Below, one piece after another: positions 9,965 through 20,182 of a DNA stretch of 64,000 nt; positions within the stretch are counted from its first letter, which is position 1, and each line of letters starts with the position of its first letter. The notes under the pieces are model-generated. The model was given only the letters and a program-made list of their open reading frames with translations, was not told where the DNA came from and ran no database searches. The DNA comes from Gemmatimonadaceae bacterium (lineage in GTDB: Bacteria; Gemmatimonadota; Gemmatimonadetes; Gemmatimonadales; Gemmatimonadaceae), in assembly GCA_025934775.1 (NCBI GenBank), contig JAICWO010000002.1:1-64000 (forward strand). Reading direction: 5' to 3'. A program made the position numbers and the translations under genes.

Positions 9965-10458
9965 TGGCACGCCAAGCAGCCGGCGCCGATCACGAAGGCG
10001 CCGTCGAGAAAATCGGACTTCACAACCTGTCCGCGGCGCCGGGCTCGACCAAGAATCGGAAGCGGCTCGGCCGCGGACCGGGTTCGGGCACGGGCAAGAC
10101 CTCGGGGAAGGGCCACAAAGGCATCAAGGCGCGCGCGGGCCATCACGGCCCGGGCGGCGGCAAGCCGCACTTCGAAGGCGGTCAGATGCCGATCACGCGC
10201 CGTCTGCCCAAGCGCGGCTTCACCAATCCGTTCCGCGAGGAAGCGCAGATAGTGCGTCTCGATGATCTGGCCAAGATTGCCGGCCCCGAGATCACGCGCG
10301 ATACGCTCGTCGAGGCGGGATTGGTTCACGCCAAGAAGGGGCAGGTCAAAGTGCTTGCGAACGGCCAGATCGCACAGGCCGTCACGGTGCGGGGGCTGAA
10401 GGTCAGCGCCGGCGCTCGCGAGAAGATTGTCGCGGCCGGAGGCCGCGTCGAGGAGTAA
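9964..10458 (+). CDS. rplO: 50S ribosomal protein L15
   Basis: NRKRLGRGPGSGTGKTSGKGHKGIKARAGH…FEGGQMPITRRLPKRGF. Confidence 0.97.
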   Translation: MARQAAGADHEGAVEKIGLHNLSAAPGSTKNRKRLGRGPGSGTGKTSGKGHKGIKARAGHHGPGGGKPHFEGGQMPITRRLPKRGFTNPFREEAQIVRLDDLAKIAGPEITRDTLVEAGLVHAKKGQVKVLANGQIAQAVTVRGLKVSAGAREKIVAAGGRVEE

Positions 10459-10468
10459 AAGGAGCTCC

Positions 10469-11812
<1,344 letters not shown>

Positions 11813-11844
11813 TTCGGCCCCGGCAGCATGCGTAGGACACTTCG

Positions 11845-11877
11845 AGGGCCCGGCGATGAACCGGGCCCTTTAGTTTT
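11845..11877 (+). terminator. Intrinsic terminator (AGGGCCCGG-CGATGAA-CCGGGCCCT-TTAGTTTT)
   Basis: 9-bp perfect GC stem followed by T-rich tract between secY and adk. Confidence 0.85.
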
Positions 11878-11907
11878 CCCGCATCCTCCCGCTCTCACCC
11901 ACACGCA

Positions 11908-12543
11908 ATGATCATCGTCCTGTTCGGAAAACCCGGAGCCGGCAAGGGCACGCAAGCGCCCCTGCTCGCGAACGATCTCGACGTGCCGACGCTCGCCACG
12001 GGCGACGTGCTGCGCTCCGCTGTGCGCGGCGGCACGACGCTTGGGCTCGAGGCCAAGGGCTACATGGACCGCGGCGAGCTGGTGCCCGACAAGGTCATTC
12101 TCGGGATCGTGGCCGAAGAGCTCGGACAGCCGCAATACGCGAAGGGCGTGATCCTCGACGGCGTGGTCCGCACCGTGCCGCAGGCCGAAGGACTCGAGAG
12201 AATGCTCAAGGTTCTTGGCCGGAAGGTGGACGCCGTGCTCGCGTTCGACATCGACAACGACGAGATCGTGCGACGGCTGAGCGGCCGCACCGTCTGCGAG
12301 AACTGCCAGACGCCGTACACCGGCCGCGAGGTGGGAAGCGTGTGCGACAAATGCGGCGGCGCGCTCATGCGGCGGAAGGACGACGAGCCGGAGGCGATTC
12401 GCACGCGGCTCCGCGTGTACGACGAGCAGACCGCGCCCGTGCTCGATTGGTACCGGCGCAACGGCGGCTGGGTGGTCGTCGTCGATGCGGTCGGCCCGGT
12501 CGAGGAGATCACGAAGCGCACGCTCGAGGCGCTGCAGCGGTGA
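11908..12543 (+). CDS. adk: Adenylate kinase (zinc-lid type)
   Basis: LFGKPGAGKGTQAPLLA, CENCQTPY…CDKCGG lid. Confidence 0.97.
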   Translation: MIIVLFGKPGAGKGTQAPLLANDLDVPTLATGDVLRSAVRGGTTLGLEAKGYMDRGELVPDKVILGIVAEELGQPQYAKGVILDGVVRTVPQAEGLERMLKVLGRKVDAVLAFDIDNDEIVRRLSGRTVCENCQTPYTGREVGSVCDKCGGALMRRKDDEPEAIRTRLRVYDEQTAPVLDWYRRNGGWVVVVDAVGPVEEITKRTLEALQR

Positions 12544-13292
12544 TTCAGCTCAAGTCGGCGCGCGAGATCGAACTGATGGCGCAGGGAGGCAAGATCCTCG
12601 GCGCCACCGTCGAACATCTGCGCGCCGCGGTGCGCCCCGGTATCAGCACCGGCGAGCTGGATGCGATCGCGGAAGACTTCATTCGCAGCCACGAGGGTGC
12701 GACGCCGGCGTTCAAGGGGCTGTACGGCTTTCCCGGCAGCATCTGCGCGTCGGTGAACAACGAGATCGTGCACGGCATTCCGAGCAGGAAGCGCCTGCTC
12801 GTGGAAGGCGATCTCGTCTCGCTCGACGTCGGCGTCGGGTACAAGGGCTATTTCACCGACAGCGCGACGACGGCGCCCGTCGGCGAGATCAACGCCGAAG
12901 CGAAGCGCCTGCTCGCGGTGACGCAGGAATCCCTCGAGGCGGGCATCGCCGCGGCGGTGGTCGGCAACCACGTCGGCGATATCGGACATGCCGTCGAGAC
13001 CGTGGTGCGGGCGGCTGGCTTCACCGTGGTGCGCGATCTCGTGGGACACGGGATCGGCGTGGAGTTTCACGAGGAGCCGCAGGTGCCGAACTACGGCAAG
13101 CCTAAGCGGCGCGAGAAGCTCGTCCCCGGACTCACGATCGCGATCGAGCCGATGGTGAACGTCGGCGGACCGGCGACGCGCACGCTGCCCGATCGCTGGA
13201 CGATCGTCACGCTCGACGGCTCGCTCTCGGCGCACTTCGAGCACACGGTGGCGATCACGGAGGACGGCCCGCGGGTGCTGACGCGGGCGTAG
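12540..13292 (+). CDS. map: Methionine aminopeptidase type I
   Basis: GTG start overlapping adk TGA; IQLKSAREIELM…YGFPGSICASVNNEIVHGIP…HGIGVEFHEEP. Confidence 0.97.
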   Translation: MIQLKSAREIELMAQGGKILGATVEHLRAAVRPGISTGELDAIAEDFIRSHEGATPAFKGLYGFPGSICASVNNEIVHGIPSRKRLLVEGDLVSLDVGVGYKGYFTDSATTAPVGEINAEAKRLLAVTQESLEAGIAAAVVGNHVGDIGHAVETVVRAAGFTVVRDLVGHGIGVEFHEEPQVPNYGKPKRREKLVPGLTIAIEPMVNVGGPATRTLPDRWTIVTLDGSLSAHFEHTVAITEDGPRVLTRA

Positions 13293-13316
13293 ATCGTTCA
13301 GAGGGTGCGTGCCGAG

Positions 13317-13375
13317 TGGGTTGGATTGAATTGCGGACGCGGACTTCGGCGGATGTGGCGAACGAGGCGCGGAAT
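13317..13375. repeat. 59-bp inverted repeat, left arm of GxxExxY element
   Basis: Aligns without gaps to reverse complement of 13799..13857, 49/59 identical. Confidence 0.9.
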
Positions 13376-13821
13376 CAGCGGCGAAAGTGCTGAGGGAGTT
13401 GCGGCTTCTGACGGTTTGTGTGCACGACGCGGTGAAATTTCGGCTCGTGGCCGAAATGAAATAGCAGTCCCACCTCGAGGTTCGTGCAGCGTAGATAGTT
13501 GTAGAGCTGTCGTTCGGCGATCGGATGCAGCCGCTCCGACGCCTTGAGCTCGACGACGATTCGATCGTCGACCAGCATGTCGAGACGTTGATACGCCGCG
13601 ATCGCTCCGAAGTAGTAGATCGGCACGAGCACCTCGCGGGCGACCGTATGGCCTCGGTTTGACAACTCCTTCTCGAGTACGGCCGAATAGACGTGCTCCA
13701 GAAAGCCAAACCCGAGTACCCGATACACGGCATAGAACCCACCAATGATTGATTTGGTGATCGCTTCATCGAGGAGCGGCTCGCCGTTTCGCGTCGACAT
13801 TCCGCGCCACGTTTGCCTCAT
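13375..13821 (-). CDS. GxxExxY / PD-(D/E)XK_3 family nuclease-like protein (probable start 13800)
   Basis: GGFYAVYRVLGFGFLEHVYSAVLEKEL (GxxExxY), RLDMLVDDRIVVELKA (D…ExK). Confidence 0.9.
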   Translation of the reverse strand: MRQTWRGMSTRNGEPLLDEAITKSIIGGFYAVYRVLGFGFLEHVYSAVLEKELSNRGHTVAREVLVPIYYFGAIAAYQRLDMLVDDRIVVELKASERLHPIAERQLYNYLRCTNLEVGLLFHFGHEPKFHRVVHTNRQKPQLPQHFRR

Positions 13822-13857
13822 CCGCTCGAGTCCGCGTCACCATTCCAATCCAACCCA
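13799..13857. repeat. 59-bp inverted repeat, right arm of GxxExxY element
   Basis: See 13317..13375. Confidence 0.9.
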
Positions 13858-14043
13858 AACCGGCGCAATCCCACCCTCCCGGCATCGATCTCCGGGGCAG
13901 TCCTCGATCACGGCGCCGGGACAGCATTTACCTCTTTTGGCGCGTAGGTCCTTGGGCTAACCTATCCCAGCCGCAAGCCGGGTCATCGCGTCTGCCGCCG
14001 CCTGGCACGCGCGAGCGCACTCCCACCTCACCGGAGGTTTTGG

Positions 14044-16932
14044 ATGTCCACGCGGGCTCTCCGCACCTGGCGCCTCGCCGTACTGCCGATCGCGTTCGCC
14101 GCGACGGCCGCCACGGCTAGCGCCCAGACTCATATCACGACCCCGAAGGAGTTCTTCGGGCACAACATCGGCGACGATTACTGGCTCCCGAACTACGACC
14201 AGTTCGTGCAGTACTGGCACAAGATCGACGCCGAGTCGGATCGCATGCAGGTGCTGGAGATCGGCAAGTCGAGCGAGGGACGTCCGCAGCTCGCGGCGAT
14301 CATCACGGCGCCGGAAAACTTCAAGCTCCTGCAGCACTACAAGGACATCTCGATGCGCCTCGCGAAGGGCGAGGGGCTCACCGACGCCCAGGCGCACGCG
14401 CTGGCGAAGGAAGGGAAGGCGGTCGTCTGGTTCGACGGCGGCCTGCACGCGACCGAGGTGCTGGGCGCGAGCCAGTTGATCGAGACGAGCTACCAGCTCA
14501 TCTCGCGCAACGACGACGAGACCAAGCGCATCCTGCACGACGACATCATTCTCGCGGTGCACGCGAATCCCGACGGCATGCAGCTCGTCGCGAACTGGTA
14601 CATGCAGGAGCCGGACACGCTCAAGCGGAACGAGAACATTCCGTTCCTCTACAACAAGTACGCGGGCCACGACGACAACCGCGACTCGTTCATGTCGAAC
14701 CTGAGCGAGACCAAGAACATCAATCATTTCATGTTCTGGGACTGGCACCCGGTGATCATGTACAACCATCACCAGACCGGCCCCGCCGGCACGGTGATGT
14801 TCTCGCCGCCGTTCCGCGATCCGTTCAACTACAACATCGACCCGATGATCATCATCGGGCTGGACCAGGTCGGCGCGGCGATTCATCAGCGGCTGCTCGA
14901 GGAGAACAAGCCGGGCTTCACCATGCGCTCGGGCTCGAGCTACTCCACGTGGTGGAACGGCGGCCTGCGCACGATCGGCTACTTCCAGGGGATCATCGGC
15001 ATCCTCACCGAGACGATCGGCAACCCGACGCCGGAGCGGATTCCATTCATCCCCGAGCAGCAGCTCCCGCACGGCGACCTGCCGGCGCCGGTGACGCCGG
15101 GGATCTGGCACTTCCGCCAGTCGATCGACTACTCGGTCTCGGCGAACTACGCGATCTTCGATCTGGCGAGCCGCTATCGTGAGACTTTGCTCTACAATAA
15201 ATACTTAATGGCGAAGCACGCGATCGAGGCCGGCAGCGAGGATCACTGGACGGTGACCGGCAAGCGGATCGCGGCGGCGGAAGCGGCGCTCGACGCGAGC
15301 GCGATGCAGGCGGGTGCGCCGGCGGGGCGCGGCGGCCGCGGTGGACGCGGCGGCGCGGCGGCGGCGAACGGGGCGGCGGGCGGCGTGGCCGCGGCGGTGA
15401 CGCCGTTCGGCGCGGCGCGGGGCAGCGTCGAGGCGCAGGAGCACGCGTACAACGACGTGCTGCACGCCAAGGACATGCGCGATCCGCGCGAGTACGTCAT
15501 CCCGATCGAGCAGCCGGATTTCCCGACGGCGACCAAGTTCGTGAATGCGCTGCGGAACGTGGGCGTGTACGTCGATCAGGCGACGCAGCCGTTCACGGCC
15601 AACGGCAAGCACTACGGCGCCGGCTCGTACGTGATCAAGATGGCGCAGGCCGCGCGCGCGCAGGTGCTGGACATGATGGAGCCGCAGGATCACCCGAACG
15701 ACTTCGCGTATCCGGGCGGCCCACCGAAGCGCCCGTACGACAATGCGGGCTGGACGCTGGCGTACGAGATGGGCGTGCACTTCGATCGGTTCCTCGAGCC
15801 GTTCGACGCGCCGACGAAGCGCATCGAAGGGCTGGCGAAGCCGGTCGCGGGCACGATCGCGAATGCGTCGGGCGCGGCGGGGTATCTCCTCTCGCACGAC
15901 TACAACGACGCGTTCACCGTGATCAACCGCGTGCTCGAGGCGGGCGGTGAGGCGTACTGGCTCAAGTCGCCGATCACGGCCAACGGAACGACGTATCCCG
16001 CTGGCACCTTCTACATCGGCGGCTCGTCATCGGCCGTCGTGCAGAAGGCGGCGCAGGAGCTTGGCGTGAGCTTCAACGGTACGAGCGAGAAGCCGGGCGC
16101 GGACGCGCAGAAGCTCACCGAGAAGCGCATCGCGCTCGTCGACCGGTTCGGCGGCTCGATGCCGTCGGGGTGGACGCGGTACGAGTTCGAGCAATTCGAG
16201 ATTCCTTATCACGTCGTGTACCCCAAGGAACTCGATGCCGGGAATCTCCGCAGCAAGTACGACGTGATCATCTTCCCGTCCGATCTGCCGATCGGAAACG
16301 CGGGCGGCTTCGGCGGCCGCGGCGGCGCGGGCGGCGGTCGCGGCGGCCGCTCTACGGCGGACGTTCCCGCGCAGTATCAGAACATGCTCGGCAGCCTCAC
16401 CGAGGAGCACACGCTCCCCCAGATCAAGAAATTCCTCGAGGACGGCGGCACGGTGATCACCGTCGGCCGCGCGACGTCGCTCGGGTACGAGCTCGGCCTC
16501 CCGATCGAGAATCATCTCGTCGTGCGCGCGCCCGGCCAGCCCGATCGCCCGCTCACCGGCGAGGAGTACTACGTGCCGGGCTCAATCCTCCAGGTCGCGG
16601 TCGACAGCGCCGATCCGGTCGCGAACGGCTTCAACTCCAAGCTCGACGTGTTCTTCGACAACAGCCCCGTGTTCCGCCTCGAGCCCGATGCGGCGCTCAA
16701 GGGCACGAAGGCGGTGGCGTGGTTCGACAGCGCGACGCCGCTCCGCAGCGGTTGGGCGTGGGGCGAGAACTATCTCGAGGGCGGCGCGGCCGTGGTCGAG
16801 GCCAATTATGGCAAGGGGAAGGTGTATCTCTTTGGTCCGGAGATCACGTTCCGCGGCCAGCCGCACGGCACGTTCAAGTTCCTGTTCAATGGGATTTACG
16901 CGCCGAGTCAGCCGGTGCCGGTGGTGCCGTAA
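14044..16932 (+). CDS. Secreted M14-family zinc carboxypeptidase with Gly/Arg-rich inserts
   Basis: Signal peptide; IGKSSEGRPQLAAIITAPEN, DGGLHATEVLG, HANPDGMQL. Confidence 0.88.
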   Translation: MSTRALRTWRLAVLPIAFAATAATASAQTHITTPKEFFGHNIGDDYWLPNYDQFVQYWHKIDAESDRMQVLEIGKSSEGRPQLAAIITAPENFKLLQHYKDISMRLAKGEGLTDAQAHALAKEGKAVVWFDGGLHATEVLGASQLIETSYQLISRNDDETKRILHDDIILAVHANPDGMQLVANWYMQEPDTLKRNENIPFLYNKYAGHDDNRDSFMSNLSETKNINHFMFWDWHPVIMYNHHQTGPAGTVMFSPPFRDPFNYNIDPMIIIGLDQVGAAIHQRLLEENKPGFTMRSGSSYSTWWNGGLRTIGYFQGIIGILTETIGNPTPERIPFIPEQQLPHGDLPAPVTPGIWHFRQSIDYSVSANYAIFDLASRYRETLLYNKYLMAKHAIEAGSEDHWTVTGKRIAAAEAALDASAMQAGAPAGRGGRGGRGGAAAANGAAGGVAAAVTPFGAARGSVEAQEHAYNDVLHAKDMRDPREYVIPIEQPDFPTATKFVNALRNVGVYVDQATQPFTANGKHYGAGSYVIKMAQAARAQVLDMMEPQDHPNDFAYPGGPPKRPYDNAGWTLAYEMGVHFDRFLEPFDAPTKRIEGLAKPVAGTIANASGAAGYLLSHDYNDAFTVINRVLEAGGEAYWLKSPITANGTTYPAGTFYIGGSSSAVVQKAAQELGVSFNGTSEKPGADAQKLTEKRIALVDRFGGSMPSGWTRYEFEQFEIPYHVVYPKELDAGNLRSKYDVIIFPSDLPIGNAGGFGGRGGAGGGRGGRSTADVPAQYQNMLGSLTEEHTLPQIKKFLEDGGTVITVGRATSLGYELGLPIENHLVVRAPGQPDRPLTGEEYYVPGSILQVAVDSADPVANGFNSKLDVFFDNSPVFRLEPDAALKGTKAVAWFDSATPLRSGWAWGENYLEGGAAVVEANYGKGKVYLFGPEITFRGQPHGTFKFLFNGIYAPSQPVPVVP

Positions 16933-16964
16933 GGACGACCGTGCATTTAGCGTTCGCTCATGAG

Positions 16965-16992
16965 CACGGCCCGCGCGAATGCGCGGGCCGTG
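16965..16992. terminator. Strong GC hairpin CACGGCCCGCGC-GAAT-GCGCGGGCCGTG after M14 gene
   Basis: 12-bp perfect stem, 4-nt loop; no clear U-tract. Confidence 0.6.
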
Positions 16993-17029
16993 TGTGCATG
17001 GACGACGCGTCTGCCCGCGGGGCACCGGC

Positions 17030-17629
17030 GTGCGGATACTGACGCTCGTATTCGCCGGCTCGCTCGCGGCATGCGGAGTCGCCGGGCGCGCGAAGAACGC
17101 CGCCGTCGCCGGCAACGCTCGCCCCGATGCGATCCTCTGTTGGGCGACTCGCACGTTCGGCGCACGAGATTCGCTCGTGGTCGACTTGCGACTGCGGTCC
17201 GGTAATGGGAATCGCACGCCGACGGCCGATGACGAGCGCGCGGTGACCGAGCTAGGAGGCCGCGTGCTCTATCGATTTCACGTCGCGGTGCTCCGTGCGT
17301 TGGTCGACACCACCGCGCTTCGCGCGCTCCTCGGCGCGCGCAATGGACTCGCCGACGTAGCCTATCCGGTTGCGGATACGTCGCAACACGATGTCCGACT
17401 GCAGATATTCTATCGCCGAGCGACAACGCTCGCGGATGATTCCATACTCGCGGGGCATGGTGCGCGAGGCCTGTTCGGCCCGCCGCGCTCTCGCGTCGTG
17501 TCTGCCACGATCGCCGACTCGCTGGTTCCAGCGATTGCTCAATTTCCCGGAGTCGCGTTCGTCCGGGCGCAAGCAATGGTGTGTGCGACCGCGAATGGCG
17601 TGCAGCGGTCGAGCTCGAGGTCGGGATGA
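17030..17629 (+). CDS. Hypothetical lipoprotein
   Basis: GTG start, lipobox-like VRILTLVFAGSLAACG; no recognised domain. Confidence 0.55.
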   Translation: MRILTLVFAGSLAACGVAGRAKNAAVAGNARPDAILCWATRTFGARDSLVVDLRLRSGNGNRTPTADDERAVTELGGRVLYRFHVAVLRALVDTTALRALLGARNGLADVAYPVADTSQHDVRLQIFYRRATTLADDSILAGHGARGLFGPPRSRVVSATIADSLVPAIAQFPGVAFVRAQAMVCATANGVQRSSSRSG

Positions 17630-17781
17630 ACGGCGGCTCGGAAACTCGCGAGCCGGGAGGCGACGAGTGGCGCGGGATGCTGGCTGTTCAGGACGGTCCC
17701 CCGCGCCTGATCGTCGCGCACGGCGCTTGCACCCTCGTCCTCCGGACCCATCATCTCCAGACTGGAGCGCAGGAGGACGCC

Positions 17782-17931
17782 ATGATTCGCAAGCTGAAAG
17801 ACGGCCAGTATCGCCTCTACTCCCGCAAGAAGAATCCCAAGACCGGCAAGCGGCGCAACCTGGGCACGTTCTCGTCGCGCTCGGCGGCGGAGAAGCACGA
17901 GCGCGAGGTGCAGTACTTCAAACGGCACTGA
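17782..17931 (+). CDS. Small basic protein (49 aa: MIRKLKDGQYRLYSRKKNPKTGKRRNLGTFSSRSAAEKHEREVQYFKRH)
   Basis: RBS-like AGGAGG upstream; resembles a widespread small protein family of unknown function. Confidence 0.75.
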   Translation: MIRKLKDGQYRLYSRKKNPKTGKRRNLGTFSSRSAAEKHEREVQYFKRH

Positions 17932-17964
17932 TATTCGCGAACTGGAATGATAATTCGCTCGCGG

Positions 17965-19536
17965 TCACCAGCTCCAATCCACCCCTGGGACGCGAGCGAA
18001 GTTGACGCCGAGGGCGGCGAGTCGCGTCCCCTGCGCGCCGATGCGCCGGCGAAAATTCTCCCAATCGTGATGCCGCGCTGACGACCACCCGAGCTCGGCG
18101 ATCGCGGTGAGGCGCGGGAAGGCGAGATACTCGTAGTCCTGCCGCGTCATCACCGTCTCCGCCCAGAGCGGCCCCTCGACGCCAAGGACGGACTGCTCGC
18201 CAATCCCCGGGATGAGCGTGGCGGGATCCCAGTCGTACGCGGTTTTCAGATTGATGAATCCCGCCCACTTGAGGCCGAGCGCGGTCGTGCTGTCGTACTT
18301 CATGTCCATGTACGCGTGCGGCCCGGGCGAGAGAATGACCTTTCCGCCGCGCTCGGCCTGCAGCACGGTCGAATCCTTGTTCCAATGCTGAACGATGGTG
18401 CTGGGGTGAATGTTCGCCGGCGCGATCTCGCCCCAGCCGATCATCCGCGGGCCGGCGGCGGTCACGATCGACTCCACGCGTTCGATGAACCCGCGATACT
18501 GCTCCTTCGTGAGCGACCGAACCTCGTCGCCGCCAATGTGGAAGTACGGCGTGGGCGCGGCCGCGGCGATCTCGCGCACGACGTCACCGACGAACTGATA
18601 GATGCTGTCGTTCGTGACGCAGAGCGTGTTCGACGCACCACCGATGCGTGTGAACGGCTCCGGCGCGGTGTGATTGCAGCGCAGATCGGGATACGCGACG
18701 AGCGCCGCGTTGATGTGCCCGGGCATGTCGATCTCGGGCACGACGGTGATGTAGCGCGAGCGCGCGTAGGCGACGATGTCAGCGTATTGCGCCTGGGTAT
18801 AGAAGCCGCCCGCTCCGCCGCCGATCTCGGTCTGTCCCCCGACCTCGGTGAGCTTCGGCCATGACTTGATCTCGATCCGCCAGCCTTGATCGTCGGAGAG
18901 ATGCAGGTGCAGCCGATTGAGCTTGTACAGCGCCATCACGTCGATGAAATGCTTGACGTCGTCGGGGCCGAGGAAGTGGCGCGCGACGTCGAGCATGGCG
19001 CCGCGCCAGGCGAAGCGCGGCGAGTCGGCGACGTGCACCGCCGGCGCGATGAGGCGCCGCTGGTACGCCGATGGATGCTCCACCGCGACCGGTAAGAGTT
19101 GTCTAAAGGTCTGCACGCCGTGAAACAATCCGGCGGGCGCGGCCGACGCGATGCGCACGCGCGTGCGGGTGATCGTGAGGTCGTAGCCTTCGTCGCCGAG
19201 AGTGGCGAGCGACGGATCGAGGGTGAGCGTGATGCTCGAGTCAGGCGCCGCGCCGCCCGCGAGTCGCTGCGATTTCGCGCCGGAGCGCGAGGCGATCATG
19301 TTCGCCGCGTAGTCGCCGATCGCCTCGACCTCGGCCGAGGCGGCCGAGTCGACGTACACCGCCGTGCGCGGCGTGACGAGAAAGCTGTCCGCCGGCGAAA
19401 CATCGATCGTCGATGGCATGGGCACGACGTCCTGCGCGAGGTGTGCGCGCGATGGAGTCGGTGCGGTGCCGGGCCGGCCGGAACAAGCGGCGAGCGACGC
19501 GAACGCGAGCAGCGCGAGAACGGAACGAAACGGCAT
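17965..19536 (-). CDS. Beta-N-acetylhexosaminidase, GH20, lipoprotein
   Basis: YFHIGGDEV, HLSDDQGWRIEIKSWP; signal LAFASLAACSG. Confidence 0.95.
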   Translation of the reverse strand: MPFRSVLALLAFASLAACSGRPGTAPTPSRAHLAQDVVPMPSTIDVSPADSFLVTPRTAVYVDSAASAEVEAIGDYAANMIASRSGAKSQRLAGGAAPDSSITLTLDPSLATLGDEGYDLTITRTRVRIASAAPAGLFHGVQTFRQLLPVAVEHPSAYQRRLIAPAVHVADSPRFAWRGAMLDVARHFLGPDDVKHFIDVMALYKLNRLHLHLSDDQGWRIEIKSWPKLTEVGGQTEIGGGAGGFYTQAQYADIVAYARSRYITVVPEIDMPGHINAALVAYPDLRCNHTAPEPFTRIGGASNTLCVTNDSIYQFVGDVVREIAAAAPTPYFHIGGDEVRSLTKEQYRGFIERVESIVTAAGPRMIGWGEIAPANIHPSTIVQHWNKDSTVLQAERGGKVILSPGPHAYMDMKYDSTTALGLKWAGFINLKTAYDWDPATLIPGIGEQSVLGVEGPLWAETVMTRQDYEYLAFPRLTAIAELGWSSARHHDWENFRRRIGAQGTRLAALGVNFARVPGVDWSW

Positions 19537-19783
19537 GAGCGTCGAAGGCGAGGGTGAGACGGGTTCTGAGCGCACGAGCCTCGAAGGGGCGGGCACAGCG
19601 GCGAATATCCAAACTATACTCGTCATTCCGGCACCGGAGTGCCAGGCGACGTGCTCGGCGCTGGCGACGGTCCGGCAGCGCGCGCATTTTGGCTGTCCAC
19701 CGCATGTCGAGAAACCGCCCACGGCTCCGACTTCTCCATGCAGGCGCCAATTCCGGCGCCGCCAACACCGAGGAGAGGGAACC

Positions 19784-20182
19784 ATGAAGTTCATGCTCAT
19801 GATGCACGCCCCGCGCGGCACGGGCGAGTACAAGATCACCCAGTGGTCGCCGGAGGACTTCAAAGCGCACATCGCGTTCATGCAGCGCCTGAACCGCGAT
19901 CTCACCGCCTCGGGCGAGCTCGCCGGGGGCGAAGGGCTTGCTCAACCCGGCGACGCGCGGATTGTCCGGGCGGGAAAGAGCGCGCCGGTGGTCACCGACG
20001 GTCCGTTCGCCGAATCGAAGGAGTTCCTCGTCGGCTTCTGGATCGTGGACGTCGACAGCGCGGAGCGCGCGTACGAGATCGCGGCGACGGCCTCGGCGGC
20101 GCCCGGCCCGGGCGGCACGCCGCTCAACATGCCGCTCGAGGTGCGCCAGGTGATGCAGGCACCGCCGCCGGTCGAGGGGTGA
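19784..20182 (+). CDS. YciI/DGPF-domain protein
   Basis: MKFMLMMHAP…VTDGPFAESKEFLVGFWIVDV. Confidence 0.92.
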   Translation: MKFMLMMHAPRGTGEYKITQWSPEDFKAHIAFMQRLNRDLTASGELAGGEGLAQPGDARIVRAGKSAPVVTDGPFAESKEFLVGFWIVDVDSAERAYEIAATASAAPGPGGTPLNMPLEVRQVMQAPPPVEG

